In this document: in pieces, positions 8,833-18,670 of the stretch | Position numbering within the stretch: position 1 is the first letter of the stretch | Layout: every line of letters begins with the position of its first letter | Notes under the pieces: generated by a model | What the model was told of the DNA's origin: nothing | Databases searched by the model: none | The model's input: the letters and a program-made list of their open reading frames with translations, nothing else | Position numbers and translations under genes: made by a program | DNA from: Rhodococcus jostii NBRC 16295 | GTDB lineage: Bacteria; Actinomycetota; Actinomycetes; Mycobacteriales; Mycobacteriaceae | Assembly: GCF_001894825.1 (NCBI RefSeq) | Contig: NZ_BCWY01000022.1 | Coordinates: 1-64,000, forward strand | DNA length: 64,000 bases | Reading direction: 5' to 3'

Positions 8833-11562
8833 TCAGTCGCGGGGATGTCGGGTGCGGGAGGAAGGGGCGTCGGCCCCCGCGATCCATGCGCCGCGGCCGG
8901 GTGGGTCGAGGACCAGGTCGGCCACGAGCGCGGTCCAGCCGGTCTGGTGGGACGCGCCGAGTCCGGCGCCGTTGTCGCCGTGGAAGTATTCGTAGAACAG
9001 ATGGTTGGACTTCCAAGCGGGGTCGGTCTGGAGTAGTTTCTCGCCGCCGTTCACCGGCCGGTTTCCTTCGGCGTCCGGCAGCCAGATGCCGACGAGGCGG
9101 TCGGCGAGGTCGTCGGCGATCTGCCGGAGAGTGAGGCGTCGCCCAGAACCGGTGGGGTAGTCGATGGTGAAGTCGTCACCGAAGAACTGTGCATACTGCA
9201 GCAACGCCCGGATCACGAGGTAATTGACGGGGAACCAGACGGGGCCCCGCCAGTTCGAGTTGCCGCCGTACATCGCGGTGCGGGACTCGGCCGGCTGGTA
9301 GTCGATCACCGCGTCCGGTGTGCCCGGCAGGGTGTACGGCGACTCGAACTGCTTGGACAGCGAGCGCAGCCCGTGCGGTGAGAGGAAGGCCTCTTCGTCG
9401 AAGAGTGTCGCTAGCACGGTCCGGAGCTGCTGCTCCGTCAGCACCGACAGCAGCAGTCGGCGCTCGGCGTCGGTGGTCCGCACCCGCCACGACTGATCCG
9501 CGTTCCTTCCGTTCGCGCGCACCATGCGACCGAAACGCTTGCTCAGCCGTTGCACTCGTTCCGAATTGCGCTCGGGAATGGACACCGCCACGAGGACGGG
9601 TATCACGCCGACGAGCGTCTGCACGCGGATCGGGGTGGCGTTCCCACCGGCGTCGACGAGCCGGTCGTAGAAGAATCCGTCGTTCGGGTCGTACAGCCCC
9701 GATTCGTCGAGCGCCTCCTTGATCAGCGCGAACTGCTCCAGGAACTTGACGACCATGTCCTCGTAGACGTCGTTGCGGTCGGCGAGGGTGAGGGCGAGGA
9801 AGAGCATGGTGGCGGAGTAGTAGGCCAGCCACCCCGTCCCGTCGGCCTGTTCCAGCCGGACCCCCGGCGGGAGGTGGGAACGGTCCAGGGGACTGATGTT
9901 GTCGAGTCCGAGGAAGCCGCCGCCGATGAGATTGTTCCCGTCGGGGTCCTGGCGATTGAGCCACCAGGTGAAGTTGATCAGGAGTTTCTGGAAGACGCGT
10001 TCGAGGAATTCGACGTCCTCGGCGCCGTCGATGAGGAACACCCGCAGTGCCGCCAGGGCGTGAACGGGCGGGTTCACGTCGTCGAAGCTCCATTCGTAGG
10101 CGGGGAGGGCGCCGTTGGGATGGAGGAACCACTCCTTGAGCAGCACGATGAGCTGGTACTTGGCGAAGGCGGGATCGAGATGTGCCCAGGGGACCGTGTG
10201 GAATGCGAGGTCCCACGCGGCGAACCAGGGGTATTCCCACGGGTCGGGCATCGCCAGGAGGTCGAACGAGTCGAGGTGCCGCCACCCGGTGTTGCGCCCG
10301 CTGCGGTGTCCCGGAGGAGGCGCCGGTTCGGCGGGATCGCCGTCGAGCCAGGTCGTCATCCGATACGGGTACATCTGCTTGCTCCAGATCAGACCGGCGC
10401 ACGATTGCCGGAGGATCCGCATGCGTTCGGGGTCGGTGTCGCTCGGGGCGAGGGTGCGATAGAACTCGTCGGCGTCCGCGTGCCGGCGGGCGAGGACATC
10501 GTCGAACGCGGTCGTCGACCAGGACGTCGATTGTGTTGCGGGGCTGGTCGGCTCGGGCCGCCACAGGCGCAGTCGCAGCTCGACGGTTTCCCCGGCGGCA
10601 ACCGTCAGGTGATAGCGCCACGCCGCCTTCGTTCCTCGCATGTCGGGGTTGACGGTGTCGGCGCCGGACACGACGTGGTCGTTGATTCCGTCCTTCGGGA
10701 ACGGGCTGATCGGCGCCGCACCGAACAACCGGGCGGTGTTGGTTTCGTTGTCGCAGAACAATGCTTCGGGTCGCGTGCCGTCGCTCGCGGGGGCGGCCTC
10801 GAGCCGATACCCGCCCAGGCGCGGGTGGTCGACGGCGACGGCGTCCCCGTCGAGCGCCAGACCGGGGATCTCGGCACTCCCGGACGAACGCCACGTGTTG
10901 CGGAACCATGCCGTGGGGAGGACGTCGATGTCGGCCTCTTCGGGTCCGTGATTCTGGACGGTGATGCGGGCCAGCACTTCGGTGGGACCGGCCTTCGCGT
11001 AGGTGACGTCGACAATCCAGAAACGCCCGTCGTCGAACACCCCGGTGTCCAGCAGTTCGAACTCGAAGTCGCCGCGGCCGCGGCGGGCGTTCTCGTCGAT
11101 CAGCTGCTGATAGGGGAATTCGGCCTGCGGGTAGTGGTACCGCCACTGGAGTAGTGCGTGACTCGGAAGGCCCTCGAGGTACCACCAGTACTCCTTGGCG
11201 TCCTCACCGTGGTTGCCCTGCGGACCGGTGAGACCGAACATTCGCTCCTTGAGGATCGGATCGGCGCCGTTCCACAGCGTGAGCGCCATGCAGAGGTCGT
11301 GGTGGATGTCGGACAGCCCGGCCATGCCGTCCTCGTTCCACCGGTAGGCGCGGGAACGGGCGTGGTCGTGGGGGAAGTACCCCCAGGCGTCGCCGCTGTC
11401 GCTGTAGTCCTCGCGTACGGTGCCCCACGCCCGCTCCGACAGGTAGGGACCCCACTCGTACCACGGGTTCGCCGTGAACAGGTCGTCCTCGGCCCGCCCG
11501 GTGGCCTCGGCGAGGCGCGCGTGTTCCGCCGAGGTACGTCCGTGGGATGCGTGCTTGCTCAT
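8833..11562 (-). CDS. GH63-type glucosidase
   Basis: A 909-residue cytoplasmic glycoside hydrolase of the GH63 (MGH1-like) clan with an (alpha/alpha)6 barrel. An N-terminal beta-rich domain (about 1-330) is followed by the catalytic barrel. EYPWFAAWDLAFH carries a likely acid Asp, and the end of the barrel contains MYGGNSNWRGPVWFPVNYL and a NGGEKLLQ segment. The GH63 family removes glucose from oligosaccharides or glucosylglycerate-like solutes. The ATG overlaps the upstream GH13 stop by ATGA, so the two are translated together. No signal peptide is visible, which suggests an intracellular substrate such as a storage or compatible-solute glucan. The exact substrate is unknown. Confidence 0.85.
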   Translation of the reverse strand: MSKHASHGRTSAEHARLAEATGRAEDDLFTANPWYEWGPYLSERAWGTVREDYSDSGDAWGYFPHDHARSRAYRWNEDGMAGLSDIHHDLCMALTLWNGADPILKERMFGLTGPQGNHGEDAKEYWWYLEGLPSHALLQWRYHYPQAEFPYQQLIDENARRGRGDFEFELLDTGVFDDGRFWIVDVTYAKAGPTEVLARITVQNHGPEEADIDVLPTAWFRNTWRSSGSAEIPGLALDGDAVAVDHPRLGGYRLEAAPASDGTRPEALFCDNETNTARLFGAAPISPFPKDGINDHVVSGADTVNPDMRGTKAAWRYHLTVAAGETVELRLRLWRPEPTSPATQSTSWSTTAFDDVLARRHADADEFYRTLAPSDTDPERMRILRQSCAGLIWSKQMYPYRMTTWLDGDPAEPAPPPGHRSGRNTGWRHLDSFDLLAMPDPWEYPWFAAWDLAFHTVPWAHLDPAFAKYQLIVLLKEWFLHPNGALPAYEWSFDDVNPPVHALAALRVFLIDGAEDVEFLERVFQKLLINFTWWLNRQDPDGNNLIGGGFLGLDNISPLDRSHLPPGVRLEQADGTGWLAYYSATMLFLALTLADRNDVYEDMVVKFLEQFALIKEALDESGLYDPNDGFFYDRLVDAGGNATPIRVQTLVGVIPVLVAVSIPERNSERVQRLSKRFGRMVRANGRNADQSWRVRTTDAERRLLLSVLTEQQLRTVLATLFDEEAFLSPHGLRSLSKQFESPYTLPGTPDAVIDYQPAESRTAMYGGNSNWRGPVWFPVNYLVIRALLQYAQFFGDDFTIDYPTGSGRRLTLRQIADDLADRLVGIWLPDAEGNRPVNGGEKLLQTDPAWKSNHLFYEYFHGDNGAGLGASHQTGWTALVADLVLDPPGRGAWIAGADAPSSRTRHPRD

Positions 11563-13079
11563 GGGTGCTCCTCTGGCGAGTCGATACGGAACAGGTGCCA
11601 CTGCCACGGACCGAGCTCGACGTACAGTCCGTCGCAGAGGTCGGTGCCGGCACGATCGAACACGACGTCGTGGGTGGGGTCGACGAGCCGGCATGGCACC
11701 CCTCGCAGGTCGTGCCACGGAACGCGCACGGAGCCGATCGCGGTGTCGGGGCCCAGGTTCACCACGACCAGCCATCGACGATCGCCGTCCCAGCACCACG
11801 CCACCAGATTCTCGACACTGTCGTTACCGGGCCGGCCCGGGCGGTCGCACAGTTGCCAGGAACCGGTCCGGAACGTGATGTCCCCGAGTGCCGTCAGAAG
11901 CGAGCGGAAGAACGCGGACCGCTCGGCGTCACCTGGCTCTTCGGGGAAGCGCCCGAGGAATACCGGCAGCCGTGCACGTCGGCCCTCCATCTGGCCTTCG
12001 TGCACCAGACGCGCTCCGGTCTGGGTGAGCGTCGCCACCGCTGCGGCGTTCGCCTGTGCCGGATCGAACACCATCGCGGCCCGGGGCTCGTCATGATTCT
12101 CGAGGAAGCGCACCAGCTTCTCCTGGTAGTCGAGATCGGCGAGGAGATGGCCGGCCACCTGCTTGGCGTCCCCCTGAACCAGCCGGTCGTAGAGACGCTT
12201 GTCGTAGCAGAAGTCGAAGCCCTGCTGCTGCAGCGCCCACTCCAGGTCCCAGTACGCCTCGGCGATGAAACGGAACGTCGGGTGGCTTTCGCGCACCGCG
12301 GGAATCACGGTCGGCCAGTAGTCTTCGGCGGGAGCGTCGCCGGCGCGGTCGCCCCACGTTCGGGCGAAGACATCGTTCATCATGAGCATCGCCATGTCGC
12401 AGCGGACGCCGTCGCACTGGTCTGCGATCCGGCGGAGCGATTCCACCACCGCCGACCGAAGATCCGGGGAGAAGGCGTTGAGCTGTACGACGTCGGGCCA
12501 CGCCGGGAAGTAGGGATCCCGCCCGTTGGCCAGCACTCGGCCGGCGACATCGACGAACGATGTGGCGTCGTGTCGGAGATCCGCGGCGGTGCCCTGCACG
12601 AAGCGCTCCGGATGAGTTGTCGTCCAAGGGTGGTCGGGTGCCACATGGTTCGGGACGAAGTCGAGGATCAAGCCCAGCCCCCGTCTCGCGAGGGCTGCCC
12701 GCGCCGCCGCGAGTCCCGCCCGGCCGCCCAGATTCGGGTCGACCTCGTAGTCACGGATGCAGTAGGGCGAACCGACGACATCGGAGGGAACGTAGTCGTC
12801 GAGCGTCGCCTCGAAGGTGGAGACCAGTTCGTCGTCGGCCAACGCGATGGCGACACCCGCCGGGCTGCGCTCCCACACGCCCATCAGCCACACCGCATCG
12901 AAACCGAGGTCTGCGATGGCGTCCCACTGCTCGTCGGGCACGCTCCCGAGACGGACGCGGCGACCGGTGTCGGTGCTCAACCGGTTCAGCCACGGCCACG
13001 TGTTGATCTCGTACAGGAAGGGATGGGTCACCGACCGGCGCGACGCCGCGCCCTCGCCTTCCTCAGATGCGACATCCAC
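11559..13079 (-). CDS. GH13 alpha-amylase family hydrolase
   Basis: A 506-residue GH13 enzyme. The TIM-barrel signatures are DFVPNH (140-145), the nucleophile D228 in GVRCD, the acid/base E274 in FIAEAYW and the transition-state D330 in ENHDEPR. A C-terminal beta domain binds the remaining ~90 residues. The start is GTG 13079 with GAGGG upstream; a second in-frame GTG at 13031 is possible. The protein lacks a signal peptide. It is coupled by a four-base overlap to the GH63 gene, and GH15 lies upstream on the same strand. Alpha-glucan or trehalose-related turnover is a fair guess, but specificity cannot be told. Confidence 0.87.
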   Translation of the reverse strand: MDVASEEGEGAASRRSVTHPFLYEINTWPWLNRLSTDTGRRVRLGSVPDEQWDAIADLGFDAVWLMGVWERSPAGVAIALADDELVSTFEATLDDYVPSDVVGSPYCIRDYEVDPNLGGRAGLAAARAALARRGLGLILDFVPNHVAPDHPWTTTHPERFVQGTAADLRHDATSFVDVAGRVLANGRDPYFPAWPDVVQLNAFSPDLRSAVVESLRRIADQCDGVRCDMAMLMMNDVFARTWGDRAGDAPAEDYWPTVIPAVRESHPTFRFIAEAYWDLEWALQQQGFDFCYDKRLYDRLVQGDAKQVAGHLLADLDYQEKLVRFLENHDEPRAAMVFDPAQANAAAVATLTQTGARLVHEGQMEGRRARLPVFLGRFPEEPGDAERSAFFRSLLTALGDITFRTGSWQLCDRPGRPGNDSVENLVAWCWDGDRRWLVVVNLGPDTAIGSVRVPWHDLRGVPCRLVDPTHDVVFDRAGTDLCDGLYVELGPWQWHLFRIDSPEEHP

Positions 13080-13231
13080 GATGAAACGCCCTCTCCGTCG
13101 AAGAAAATCTGCGAGGAAATGAAATCGTCGATCCGAGCATCACGATCGCGGTCCACCGACGCGGCTCACCCACTCGGTGTGGGCGCGTTATCCACACGCT
13201 CGGTCCGCTTCACGGAATATCCACCTGTACT

Positions 13232-15055
13232 TCATGCCGGCGTCATCTGGTCCGTCGAAACGTCTGGTGGTTCGGAATCGACTTCCCGCGATTCGCATTC
13301 GGCACCGGCAATGGCGTACGCGGCGCCGATGAGCGTGAGATGGCTGAACGCCTGCGGGAAGTTGCCGACCTGCCGGCGTCGGCGGACGTCATACTCCTCC
13401 GCAAGTAGGCCCAGATCGTTGCACAGGGCGATGAGCCGCTCGAACAGGGCGCGGGCGTGGCCGGTGCGCCCGTTCAGGGCCAGCGCGCTGACCAACCAGA
13501 ACGAGCATGCGAGGAACTGCCCTTCGTCGCCGGGCAAACCGTCATCGGTCTGTGCCGTCGAGTAGCGCGAGACGAAGCCGTCGCGGCCGAGCTCACGGGT
13601 GATCGCGTCGATCGTTCCGGTCACGCGAGCATCCGAGCCGGGCAGGAAGCCCACGATCGGAATGGTGAGCACGCTCGCATCGAGCTCCTCGGACCCGTAA
13701 TACTGCGTGAAAGTGTTTCGCTGCCTGTCGAACCCATGGGCGCAGACGTCGCGGTGGATTTCGTCGCGTACCTCCCGCCACCGGTCGATGGGGGCGGGGA
13801 GTTCGAACCGTTCGGCCAAGCGCACGGCCCGGTCGAAGACCACCCAGGCCATCACCTTGGAGTGGGTGAAATGCCGGCGAGGCCCTCGGGTCTCCCAGAT
13901 GCCGTCGTCGGGTTCGCGCCAAATGGTTTCGATGTGCTCGATGAGCTTCTGCCAGCGCGGCCAGCGCCGGGGGTCGATCCGGCCGAGGATCTCCGCACCG
14001 GAAAAGAGCATGCCGACGACCTCGCCGTAGACGTCGAGCTGGAACTGCTCGGATGCCGCGTTGCCGACTCGGACCGGCTGGGAGTCCTCGTAGCCGGGGA
14101 AGCCGTCGAGTTCGAATTCGGTCAGGCGCCGCTCCCCGCTGATTCCGTACATGATCTGGATCTTCTTCGGATCGCCCGTCCCGACGCGCGTGAGGAAATC
14201 CCGGAACGCGAGCGCCTCGTCGGTGTATCCCGCGGCGAGCAACGCCTCGAGGGCGAGCGCGGAGTCACGCAGCCAGCAGTAGCGATAGTCCCAGTTGCGC
14301 ACTCCCCCGACATCCTCGGGTAGGGAGGTCGTGGGCGCGGCGACCATGCCGCCGGTCTTTTCGTAGGTCATCGCCTTGAGCGCGATCAGGGAGGTCAGCA
14401 CCTGGTCGCGGTAGGGGCCTGAGTACACGCAACGCCCACTCCACTCCCGCCACCAGGCCTCGGTGCGGGCCAGCGCCGAATCGACGTCCTCCATCGTCGG
14501 TGCGTCGTCGAAGGACGAGTGCCAGCACAGAGTGAACCGGGCACGGCCACCCTCGGTGACGACGAAATTGGCGCCGATCGTACCGTTGTCGATCTGCAGT
14601 GGCACCGGTGTGCAGAGGCGGAAGGTGTCCGGTCCCGCGGTCGCGCGGACGCCGTCCGGTTCCGGCTCGACCCACGGGGAAATGGAGCCGTAGTCGGGGC
14701 GAACCACCAGGTCCATCCGCATCGGTACCCGGCCCCGGACACCTTGGACGATTCGCATCACCCGGGGTGGACCGTCGCCGCGCCGCGGCATGAAGTCGAT
14801 GATCCGCACCATGCCGTCGGCGGTCTCGAAATCCGATTCGAGCACCAGCGTCCCCGGACGGTAGCGGCGAGCACTGACCCGCGCCTCGCCGACCGGGGAA
14901 AGGCTCCAGCGGCCGTGCCGTTCGTCTCCGACCAGTGCGGCGAAACACGACGCGGAGTCGAAGCGCGGCAGGCACAGCCAGTCGATGGCGCCGTTGCAGC
15001 CGACCAGAGCGGCTGTCTGCAGATCCCCGATGAGTCCGTAGTCCTCGATGCGCAT
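13232..15055 (-). CDS. GH15 glucoamylase/trehalase-like hydrolase
   Basis: A 607-residue GH15 protein with the usual N-terminal beta-sandwich (about 1-240) and (alpha/alpha)6 catalytic barrel. The start IEDYGLIGDLQTAALV is characteristic of the actinobacterial branch that includes mycobacterial trehalases. A conserved NWDYRYCWLRDSALAL segment lies at the start of the barrel. It is probably cytosolic, since no signal is seen. It is the first gene of the run, 153 bases before the GH13 start, so the three glycosidases may form one operon. Whether it acts on trehalose, maltose or longer glucans is undecided. Confidence 0.88.
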   Translation of the reverse strand: MRIEDYGLIGDLQTAALVGCNGAIDWLCLPRFDSASCFAALVGDERHGRWSLSPVGEARVSARRYRPGTLVLESDFETADGMVRIIDFMPRRGDGPPRVMRIVQGVRGRVPMRMDLVVRPDYGSISPWVEPEPDGVRATAGPDTFRLCTPVPLQIDNGTIGANFVVTEGGRARFTLCWHSSFDDAPTMEDVDSALARTEAWWREWSGRCVYSGPYRDQVLTSLIALKAMTYEKTGGMVAAPTTSLPEDVGGVRNWDYRYCWLRDSALALEALLAAGYTDEALAFRDFLTRVGTGDPKKIQIMYGISGERRLTEFELDGFPGYEDSQPVRVGNAASEQFQLDVYGEVVGMLFSGAEILGRIDPRRWPRWQKLIEHIETIWREPDDGIWETRGPRRHFTHSKVMAWVVFDRAVRLAERFELPAPIDRWREVRDEIHRDVCAHGFDRQRNTFTQYYGSEELDASVLTIPIVGFLPGSDARVTGTIDAITRELGRDGFVSRYSTAQTDDGLPGDEGQFLACSFWLVSALALNGRTGHARALFERLIALCNDLGLLAEEYDVRRRRQVGNFPQAFSHLTLIGAAYAIAGAECESREVDSEPPDVSTDQMTPA

Positions 15056-15154
15056 GACAGATCTCCCGAACCTCGGATGTTTCCCTGATGGTCGAAAAGC
15101 GTTGCGATGCGGTTCACTTGATGTTCATCGATACGGTGGGTGCGGCGGCACCGT

Positions 15155-15553
15155 TCAGGTGTCCGCTGAATTCCACCTCGACACGGCCCAGATCACGACC
15201 GCGTTCAGGGCGATGATCGTGATCGCCCACATGGGGTAGTAGGGCAACCAGAGGAAGTTGACGAAGATCGACACAGCGCAGATCACCATGGCGCCCAATC
15301 GTGCCCACGTCGCACCGGTGAACAGCGCGACACCGATGGCGGTGACGATCGCGCCGACGATCAGGTGAGTCCATCCCCACGCGGTGAAGTCGAACTCGTA
15401 GGTGTAATCGACGCCGGTGACGAACACCTCGTCCTTGGCGATCGCGGACAGTCCCTGGAGGACTTCGAGCACGCCGACGGTCACGAGCAGGACCGCCCCG
15501 CCCATCGCGGTCCCTTGTGCCACACCTTGTTTGACTAACGAATCCTCGGACAT
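15155..15553 (-). CDS. Small four-span membrane protein, paralogue 1
   Basis: A 132-residue integral membrane protein with four hydrophobic segments. A conserved loop, GLSAIAKDEVFVTGVDYTYE, follows the first. The start chosen is the internal ATG (MSEDSLVKQ), because the upstream extension reads across the promoter of the divergent transporter. It is about 70 percent identical by eye to the protein at 18077-18475. Proteins of this kind are common, uncharacterised actinobacterial membrane proteins (DUF7144-like). It is divergent from the MFS gene, with which it may share a control region. Confidence 0.8.
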   Translation of the reverse strand: MSEDSLVKQGVAQGTAMGGAVLLVTVGVLEVLQGLSAIAKDEVFVTGVDYTYEFDFTAWGWTHLIVGAIVTAIGVALFTGATWARLGAMVICAVSIFVNFLWLPYYPMWAITIIALNAVVIWAVSRWNSADT

Positions 15554-15810
15554 GACGTTCCCTTCCCGGGACGAGTGAGAAGATGGTCTTCGAGGCCCAG
15601 TGTCCTCCGAGCGGGCAGGTAATGGAGGAAAATTCACAACCCCGCAACATTGCCGCTCGGCGACCACAGGAAGGTCCGGTCACCGAACCCCTCGGCTCCG
15701 CATCACCGCCCGGCGAACTCGTCCGGCGGGTAACATCATTCACGTCGAATTCCCCGAGCACGGCGCATGTTCGCGCGGGCCCATTGCGTGAAGACTGTGC
15801 GCCTGAGTCG

Positions 15811-17292
15811 ATGTCACGGCCGCCGACCCGGAACAGGTGCGAGGTGGCTCCACGAGACGATGCAGCTCACCGCTCGGCCGCTCTCCGCCGGGTTCTGATC
15901 CCGCTGGCACTGGCCCAGTTCATCTGCAGCTTCGCCGGCTCCAACATGAACGTGATGATCAACGACATCAGCGAGGACCTGGACACCAGCGTGCAAGGTG
16001 TGCAGGTCGCGATCACCATCTTCCTGTTGGTGATGGCGGCGCTGATGATCCCCGGCGGCAAGCTGACCGACAAGTACGGGCGGAAGCGGTGTTTCACCGT
16101 CGGCCTGGTCATCTACGGAGTCGGTGCACTGATGAGCGCGGCAGCCCCGGGCCTGGGTGTGCTCATCCTCGGCAACTCGATCCTCGAAGGTGTGGGCACG
16201 GCGCTGCTGATCCCGCCGGTCTACATCCTCACCACGCTGCTGTTCACCGAGGTCACCTCACGAGCCCGCGCCTTCGGTGCGATCAGCGCGATGGGAGGAA
16301 TCGGCGCGGCCGCCGGGCCGCTGATCGGCGGCCTGATCACCTCGGCGATCAGTTGGCGGGCGGCGTTCGTGTTCCAGGCCCTGGTCGTCGCGGCCATCGT
16401 GGTGCTGGCCCGGAGCATCACCGATCCGCTTCCGCCGGACCCCACCCGTCCGTTCGACACCGGCGGGGCGATCCTCTCGGCAGTCGGCCTCGTCCTGATG
16501 GTGACCGGAATCCTCGCCGCGGACAACAACGCCTGGCTGATGATCACCCTGATCGTTGCCGGTGCCCTCGTGCTGGTGTGGTTTTTCCGCTCGGTGCGGG
16601 ACAAGGAACGCGCCGGCACGGAACCGTTGCTGTCGACCGCACTGTTCCGCAACCGCACTTCCAATCTGGGCCTGGTCACCCAGAACACCCAGTGGCTGCT
16701 GCTCACCGGGGTGTCGTTCGTGGTCGCGGCCTACCTCCAGGTCGTACGCGGCTACGACGCGATCGAGACCGGAGTAATCTTCACCGCCGAAACGGCGGGT
16801 CTGCTGGCGGCCTCCCTCGCTGCCGAACGGTTCGCGAAACGGCGCGCGCAGCGCACCCTGATCCTCGCCGGCTTCCTCGTCGTGATCGGCGGCATAACCG
16901 TCCTGCTGGCGCTGGTAAGTGGCACCCCGAACGTCTGGGCGTTCGCGCCGGGACTGCTGCTGATCGGACTGGGTCTCGGTGTCATGCTCACCCCGTCGGT
17001 CAACGTGGTGCAGTCGGCCTTCGCCGACCACCTGCAGGGCGAAATTTCCGGCCTCTCACGAAGCGTGTCGAATCTCGGCTCGTCCCTCGGCGCCGCGATC
17101 GCCGGTACCGTCCTCGTCGCCGGAATCACCGCCACCCCCGAGCGCTCGTACGCGCTCGCCATGGTCGTCCTGGCGGCGGTCGGCGTGGTCGGGCTCGCCG
17201 GCGCCGTGTTCCTACCCCGCACGCTGGCGCCGACGGGCTCGGCCGCACCTCCTTCCCCGGACGGCGACACTCCGAGACCACACCGGACGTAG
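15811..17292 (+). CDS. MFS drug-type exporter (DHA2-like)
   Basis: A 493-residue major facilitator with about 14 predicted membrane spans. The cytoplasmic A-motif GGKLTDKYGRKR lies between spans two and three. Other marks are the span-four/five region SRARAFGAISAMGGIGAAAGPL (typical motif C of proton-driven exporters) and a long cytoplasmic loop near residues 240-260. The frame is open to 15583, but the upstream part is low in hydrophobicity and unlike transporters, so the ATG at 15811 was chosen despite a weak ribosome site. It probably exports a drug or metabolite; the substrate is unknown. Confidence 0.88.
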   Translation: MSRPPTRNRCEVAPRDDAAHRSAALRRVLIPLALAQFICSFAGSNMNVMINDISEDLDTSVQGVQVAITIFLLVMAALMIPGGKLTDKYGRKRCFTVGLVIYGVGALMSAAAPGLGVLILGNSILEGVGTALLIPPVYILTTLLFTEVTSRARAFGAISAMGGIGAAAGPLIGGLITSAISWRAAFVFQALVVAAIVVLARSITDPLPPDPTRPFDTGGAILSAVGLVLMVTGILAADNNAWLMITLIVAGALVLVWFFRSVRDKERAGTEPLLSTALFRNRTSNLGLVTQNTQWLLLTGVSFVVAAYLQVVRGYDAIETGVIFTAETAGLLAASLAAERFAKRRAQRTLILAGFLVVIGGITVLLALVSGTPNVWAFAPGLLLIGLGLGVMLTPSVNVVQSAFADHLQGEISGLSRSVSNLGSSLGAAIAGTVLVAGITATPERSYALAMVVLAAVGVVGLAGAVFLPRTLAPTGSAAPPSPDGDTPRPHRT

Positions 17293-17777
17293 CGCTGCAA
17301 AACAGACAGACAGCGAGCGATTCGGCGACAGTGCGGTAGTCTGGGTCCTCGATCACAGCGTTGCATCGAGCCACCTGTTGGCGAACTGTTTGTTCCCTGA
17401 ATTGTTTTGGCTTCCTGAGCGCAATCCTGGCTCCTCAGCCGGTCGGTGTTTCGACTGCTGGGCCCGGGCCCGATTTCCGAGATCGCGTCCTGCATCGGTA
17501 TGCCGCTGTTCCGGAATTCTTCCCCCCGTGTTCGTCTCCCGGACACCCCTGGTCCCGGCGTCGGACCTATGATGTTCAGGTGCGGGATTTCGCACGTACC
17601 CAACCGAACTGGCTCGGCGCAGTGTTGCCGTACGGTGCCGGTTACGGCGCAGTGGACACGTAGCGTGCGACATCACGTGCGGCGACGGCGCTCACTCGGG
17701 CTCGTCGGGTGCGGGCCGACTGGGGTGTCCGGGCAGTTCCCGGATGTGTCCCAACTACTCAGGAAACGTAGGCATCG
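17293..17777. other. Gene-free region
   Basis: No frame here has family features or a good start. It probably holds the promoter of the small gene at 17778 and the 3' region of the exporter gene. No strong terminator hairpin was seen. Confidence 0.4.
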
Positions 17778-17933
17778 ATGACCGACATCCCCGTCGGGTA
17801 TTCGCTCCCGCAGCAGTTGCCGGCGCGGGCGGTGACCACCGAATGGATCAAAGCCCATCTCGCGCGGATGGATCACGCCGATCCGTTGCTCGCCGGGGAC
17901 GAGGCCCGCGCGGCACGCGACCCGCACAACTGA
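17778..17933 (+). CDS. Small hypothetical protein, 51 residues
   Basis: A short open frame starting MTDIPVGYSLPQQLPARAV and ending DPHN, with AGGAAACG about eight bases before the ATG. It has a sensible amphipathic middle (TEWIKAHLARMDHADPLL) and normal high-GC codon use. I recognise no family. It lies 143 bases upstream of the membrane-protein paralogue on the same strand and might be co-transcribed. Its existence as a protein is plausible, not proven. Confidence 0.45.
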   Translation: MTDIPVGYSLPQQLPARAVTTEWIKAHLARMDHADPLLAGDEARAARDPHN

Positions 17934-18076
17934 TCGGCGGCGATGCCGTGCGTGGTGTCGGGATCATCGGCGTCCCCGTCGCATGTGGGGTAGCGCGCAC
18001 CCGTCGATGCCCGCAGCTCCGTGGATCATCCTTTGTTGTGCCAGGCCATTTCGCAAGTTGACGGAAAGGAACGGTC

Positions 18077-18475
18077 ATGTCCGTGGATTCGCAGGTCAAA
18101 CAAGGTGTGGCAAAAGGAACGTCGATTGGTGGGGCGGTCCTTCTCGTCACCGTAGGCGTGCTGGAATTCTTCCAGGGAATCTCCGCGATCGCCAAGGACG
18201 AGGTGATCGTCACCGGTGTCGAGTACACCTTCAAATTCGACATCACCGCCTGGGGGTGGATCCATCTCATGCTCGGGGTGATCGTCGCGGGTGTCGGTGC
18301 AGCGTTGTTCACCGGGGCGGCCTGGGCGCGGCTCGCCGCGATGACGATCTGCGCCGTGTCGATCTTCCTGAACTTCCTGTGGTTGCCGTACTACCCGTGG
18401 TGGTCGATCACGATCATCGCCCTGAACGCCGTCGTGATCTGGGCGGTCGCGACCTGGAATCCCGACCAGGTCTGA
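18077..18475 (+). CDS. Small four-span membrane protein, paralogue 2
   Basis: A 132-residue membrane protein of the same length and layout as the one at 15155-15553. It shares AKDEV-VTGV-YT, FTGA-WARL and NFLWLPYYP-W-ITIIALNAVV. GGAAAGGAAC lies just upstream of the ATG and is a fair ribosome site. The pair flanks the MFS gene in opposite orientation, which suggests an old local duplication. Function is unknown; small proteins of this type are often stress-induced in mycolate actinobacteria, but no evidence for that is visible here. Confidence 0.8.
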   Translation: MSVDSQVKQGVAKGTSIGGAVLLVTVGVLEFFQGISAIAKDEVIVTGVEYTFKFDITAWGWIHLMLGVIVAGVGAALFTGAAWARLAAMTICAVSIFLNFLWLPYYPWWSITIIALNAVVIWAVATWNPDQV

Positions 18476-18670
18476 GCCGCAACACCGGATCTCTCCGCTC
18501 GAAGGGCCACGAATCGAATAGTCCGACAACATTTTCCATCCGGAGGGGCGTGGTGCCTGTTCATCGGGACTGCGGCGCTACGGGCTGGTGTTCGGGCGCC
18601 ACCCCACCGGTCTGGTCTTGCTGGCTCGTTCTCCGCACGCTGCTCGCGTCCTGGGCCCTGGGCGGCGGAC

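Noticed and set aside
9550-11154. A 534-codon plus-strand open frame
   Set aside because: It is the complement of the GH63 gene. High-GC DNA keeps antisense frames open, and the composition is unlike a protein.
11547-13565. A 672-codon plus-strand open frame
   Set aside because: It runs antisense across three real glycosidase genes and has no motif of its own.
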